Source: Bifidobacterium colobi
GTDB lineage: Bacteria > Actinomycetota > Actinomycetes > Actinomycetales > Bifidobacteriaceae
Assembly (NCBI RefSeq): GCF_018555455.1
Contig: NZ_JAFEJU010000004.1
Span: forward strand, 62,001 to 126,000
Length of the DNA: 64,000 nucleotides
Reading direction: 5' to 3'
Part shown: piece by piece, positions 63,450-64,000 of the stretch
How positions within the stretch are numbered: position 1 is the stretch's first letter
Layout: each line of letters opens with the position of its first letter
Notes under the pieces: generated by a model
The model's database searches: none
What the model saw: only the letters and a program-made list of their open reading frames with translations
What the model was told of the DNA's origin: nothing
Program-made: the position numbers and the translations under genes

Positions 63450-64000
63450 ATGGTTGATTTCAAGGCGATTCGGGATGAGTTCCCGATTCTGGATCAGGAG
63501 ATCCACGGGCATCCGCTCGTCTATCTCGACTCTGCGGCGACTTCGCAGAAGCCCGAGTGCGTGATTGACGCTGAGGCGAACTTCTACCGCACGATCAATG
63601 CCGGTGTGCACCGCGGTGCCCATGAGCTGGCAGCCCGTTCCACTGTGGCTTTTGAGGAAGCCCGCGCCAAGGTGGCCAAGCTGGTTGGCGCCAATGCCGA
63701 AGAAGGCCAGGAAGAGATCGTGGTCACCGGTGGTGCCACCGCGGGTTTGAACCTGCTGGCTACCGCGTTTGGCAATGCATCATTGGGGCGTGGGGGAGAA
63801 GCCGCCAAGCGTTTCGCCCTGAAGCCCGGTGACGAAATCGTCGTCTCCCGCGCGGAACATCATTCCGTGCTGCTGCCATTCCAGGAGCTGGCCTACCGTA
63901 CCGGTGCCACATTCAAGTGGATTGACCTGACCGAAGACGGTCGTGTGCGCACGGACAACCTCGACGAGGTCATCACCGAGCGCACCAAGGTGGTGGCGGT
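63450..64000 (+). CDS. sufS: Cysteine desulfurase SufS (partial, runs off window)
   Basis: The frame is open from the ATG at 63450 to the window end (183 codons visible). It begins MVDFKAIRDEFPILDQEIHGHPLVYLDSAATSQKPECVIDAEANFYRTINAGVHRGAHELAARSTVAFEEARAKVAKLVGA, the SufS/CsdA class II N-terminus. The PLP-binding neighbourhood includes VTGGATAGLNLLATAFG and SRAEHHSVLLPFQELA. The catalytic lysine and active cysteine lie beyond the window. GAGGAG lies 7 bases upstream. It supplies sulfur to SufBCD, normally through a SufU encoded next. Confidence 0.96.
   Translation, partial: MVDFKAIRDEFPILDQEIHGHPLVYLDSAATSQKPECVIDAEANFYRTINAGVHRGAHELAARSTVAFEEARAKVAKLVGANAEEGQEEIVVTGGATAGLNLLATAFGNASLGRGGEAAKRFALKPGDEIVVSRAEHHSVLLPFQELAYRTGATFKWIDLTEDGRVRTDNLDEVITERTKVVA

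Overview
The window looks like a Bifidobacterium chromosome. Supporting signs are a moderately GC-rich core, actinobacterial operon content (aroC, a fused aroK-aroB and aroQ; alaS-ruvX-mltG; sufBDC plus sufS; rpsD next to alaS), strong aAGGAGg ribosome sites and compact divergent or convergent gene pairs. No rRNA, tRNA, insertion sequence or prophage was seen. The species cannot be named from the sequence alone.

Layout. 1-965: a divergent MFS efflux pump (partial) and TetR repressor. 1009-15356: a complete type I-C CRISPR-Cas locus (cas3, cas5c, cas8c, cas7c, cas4, cas1, cas2), an AT-rich leader and an array of 85 repeats and 84 spacers. 15357-17047: a small regulatory island with an XRE repressor and a RelB/YafQ-like toxin-antitoxin pair. 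17048-28344: transport, homocysteine methylation, D-aminoacyl-tRNA deacylation, a DEDDh exonuclease, uracil permease, a DEAD-box helicase and a GH13 enzyme. 28526-37623: phosphate transport, a two-component system facing an ABC-2 exporter, and an AlbA-type ATP-binding regulator. 37900-47684: xanthine salvage, a UvrD/PcrA helicase, a DUF4418/FtsX/ABC exporter, rpsD and small envelope proteins. 47816-64000: alaS-ruvX-mltG, the shikimate cluster, pyrG, an L,D-transpeptidase and the SUF iron-sulfur operon (sufS runs off the end).

The main discovery lies in the unusually long gap between cas3 and cas5c (3484-3801). On the minus strand there is one degenerate CRISPR repeat (3591 down to 3559). It keeps the hairpin register through a rebuilt stem and carries an 11-nt crRNA 5' handle. 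The sequence that follows (from 3558 down) acts like a spacer. Its first 17 bases match a site at 3708-3724 at every position except 6 and 12, the positions type I effectors ignore. That site has a TTC PAM directly 5' and covers the -35 region of the predicted promoter of the cas5c-cas8c-cas7c-cas4-cas1-cas2 operon. The simplest reading is a crRNA-like regulatory RNA that directs the type I-C Cascade to repress its own operon without cleavage, because pairing ends at about 17-20 bp. This resembles the CreR/CreA class of guides known from other CRISPR types.

Other notable items are two pairs of near-identical spacers acquired separately, a hairpin separating the effector from the adaptation genes, symmetric operators at two divergent promoters, and two cases where the 3' end of a gene has been duplicated downstream of itself.
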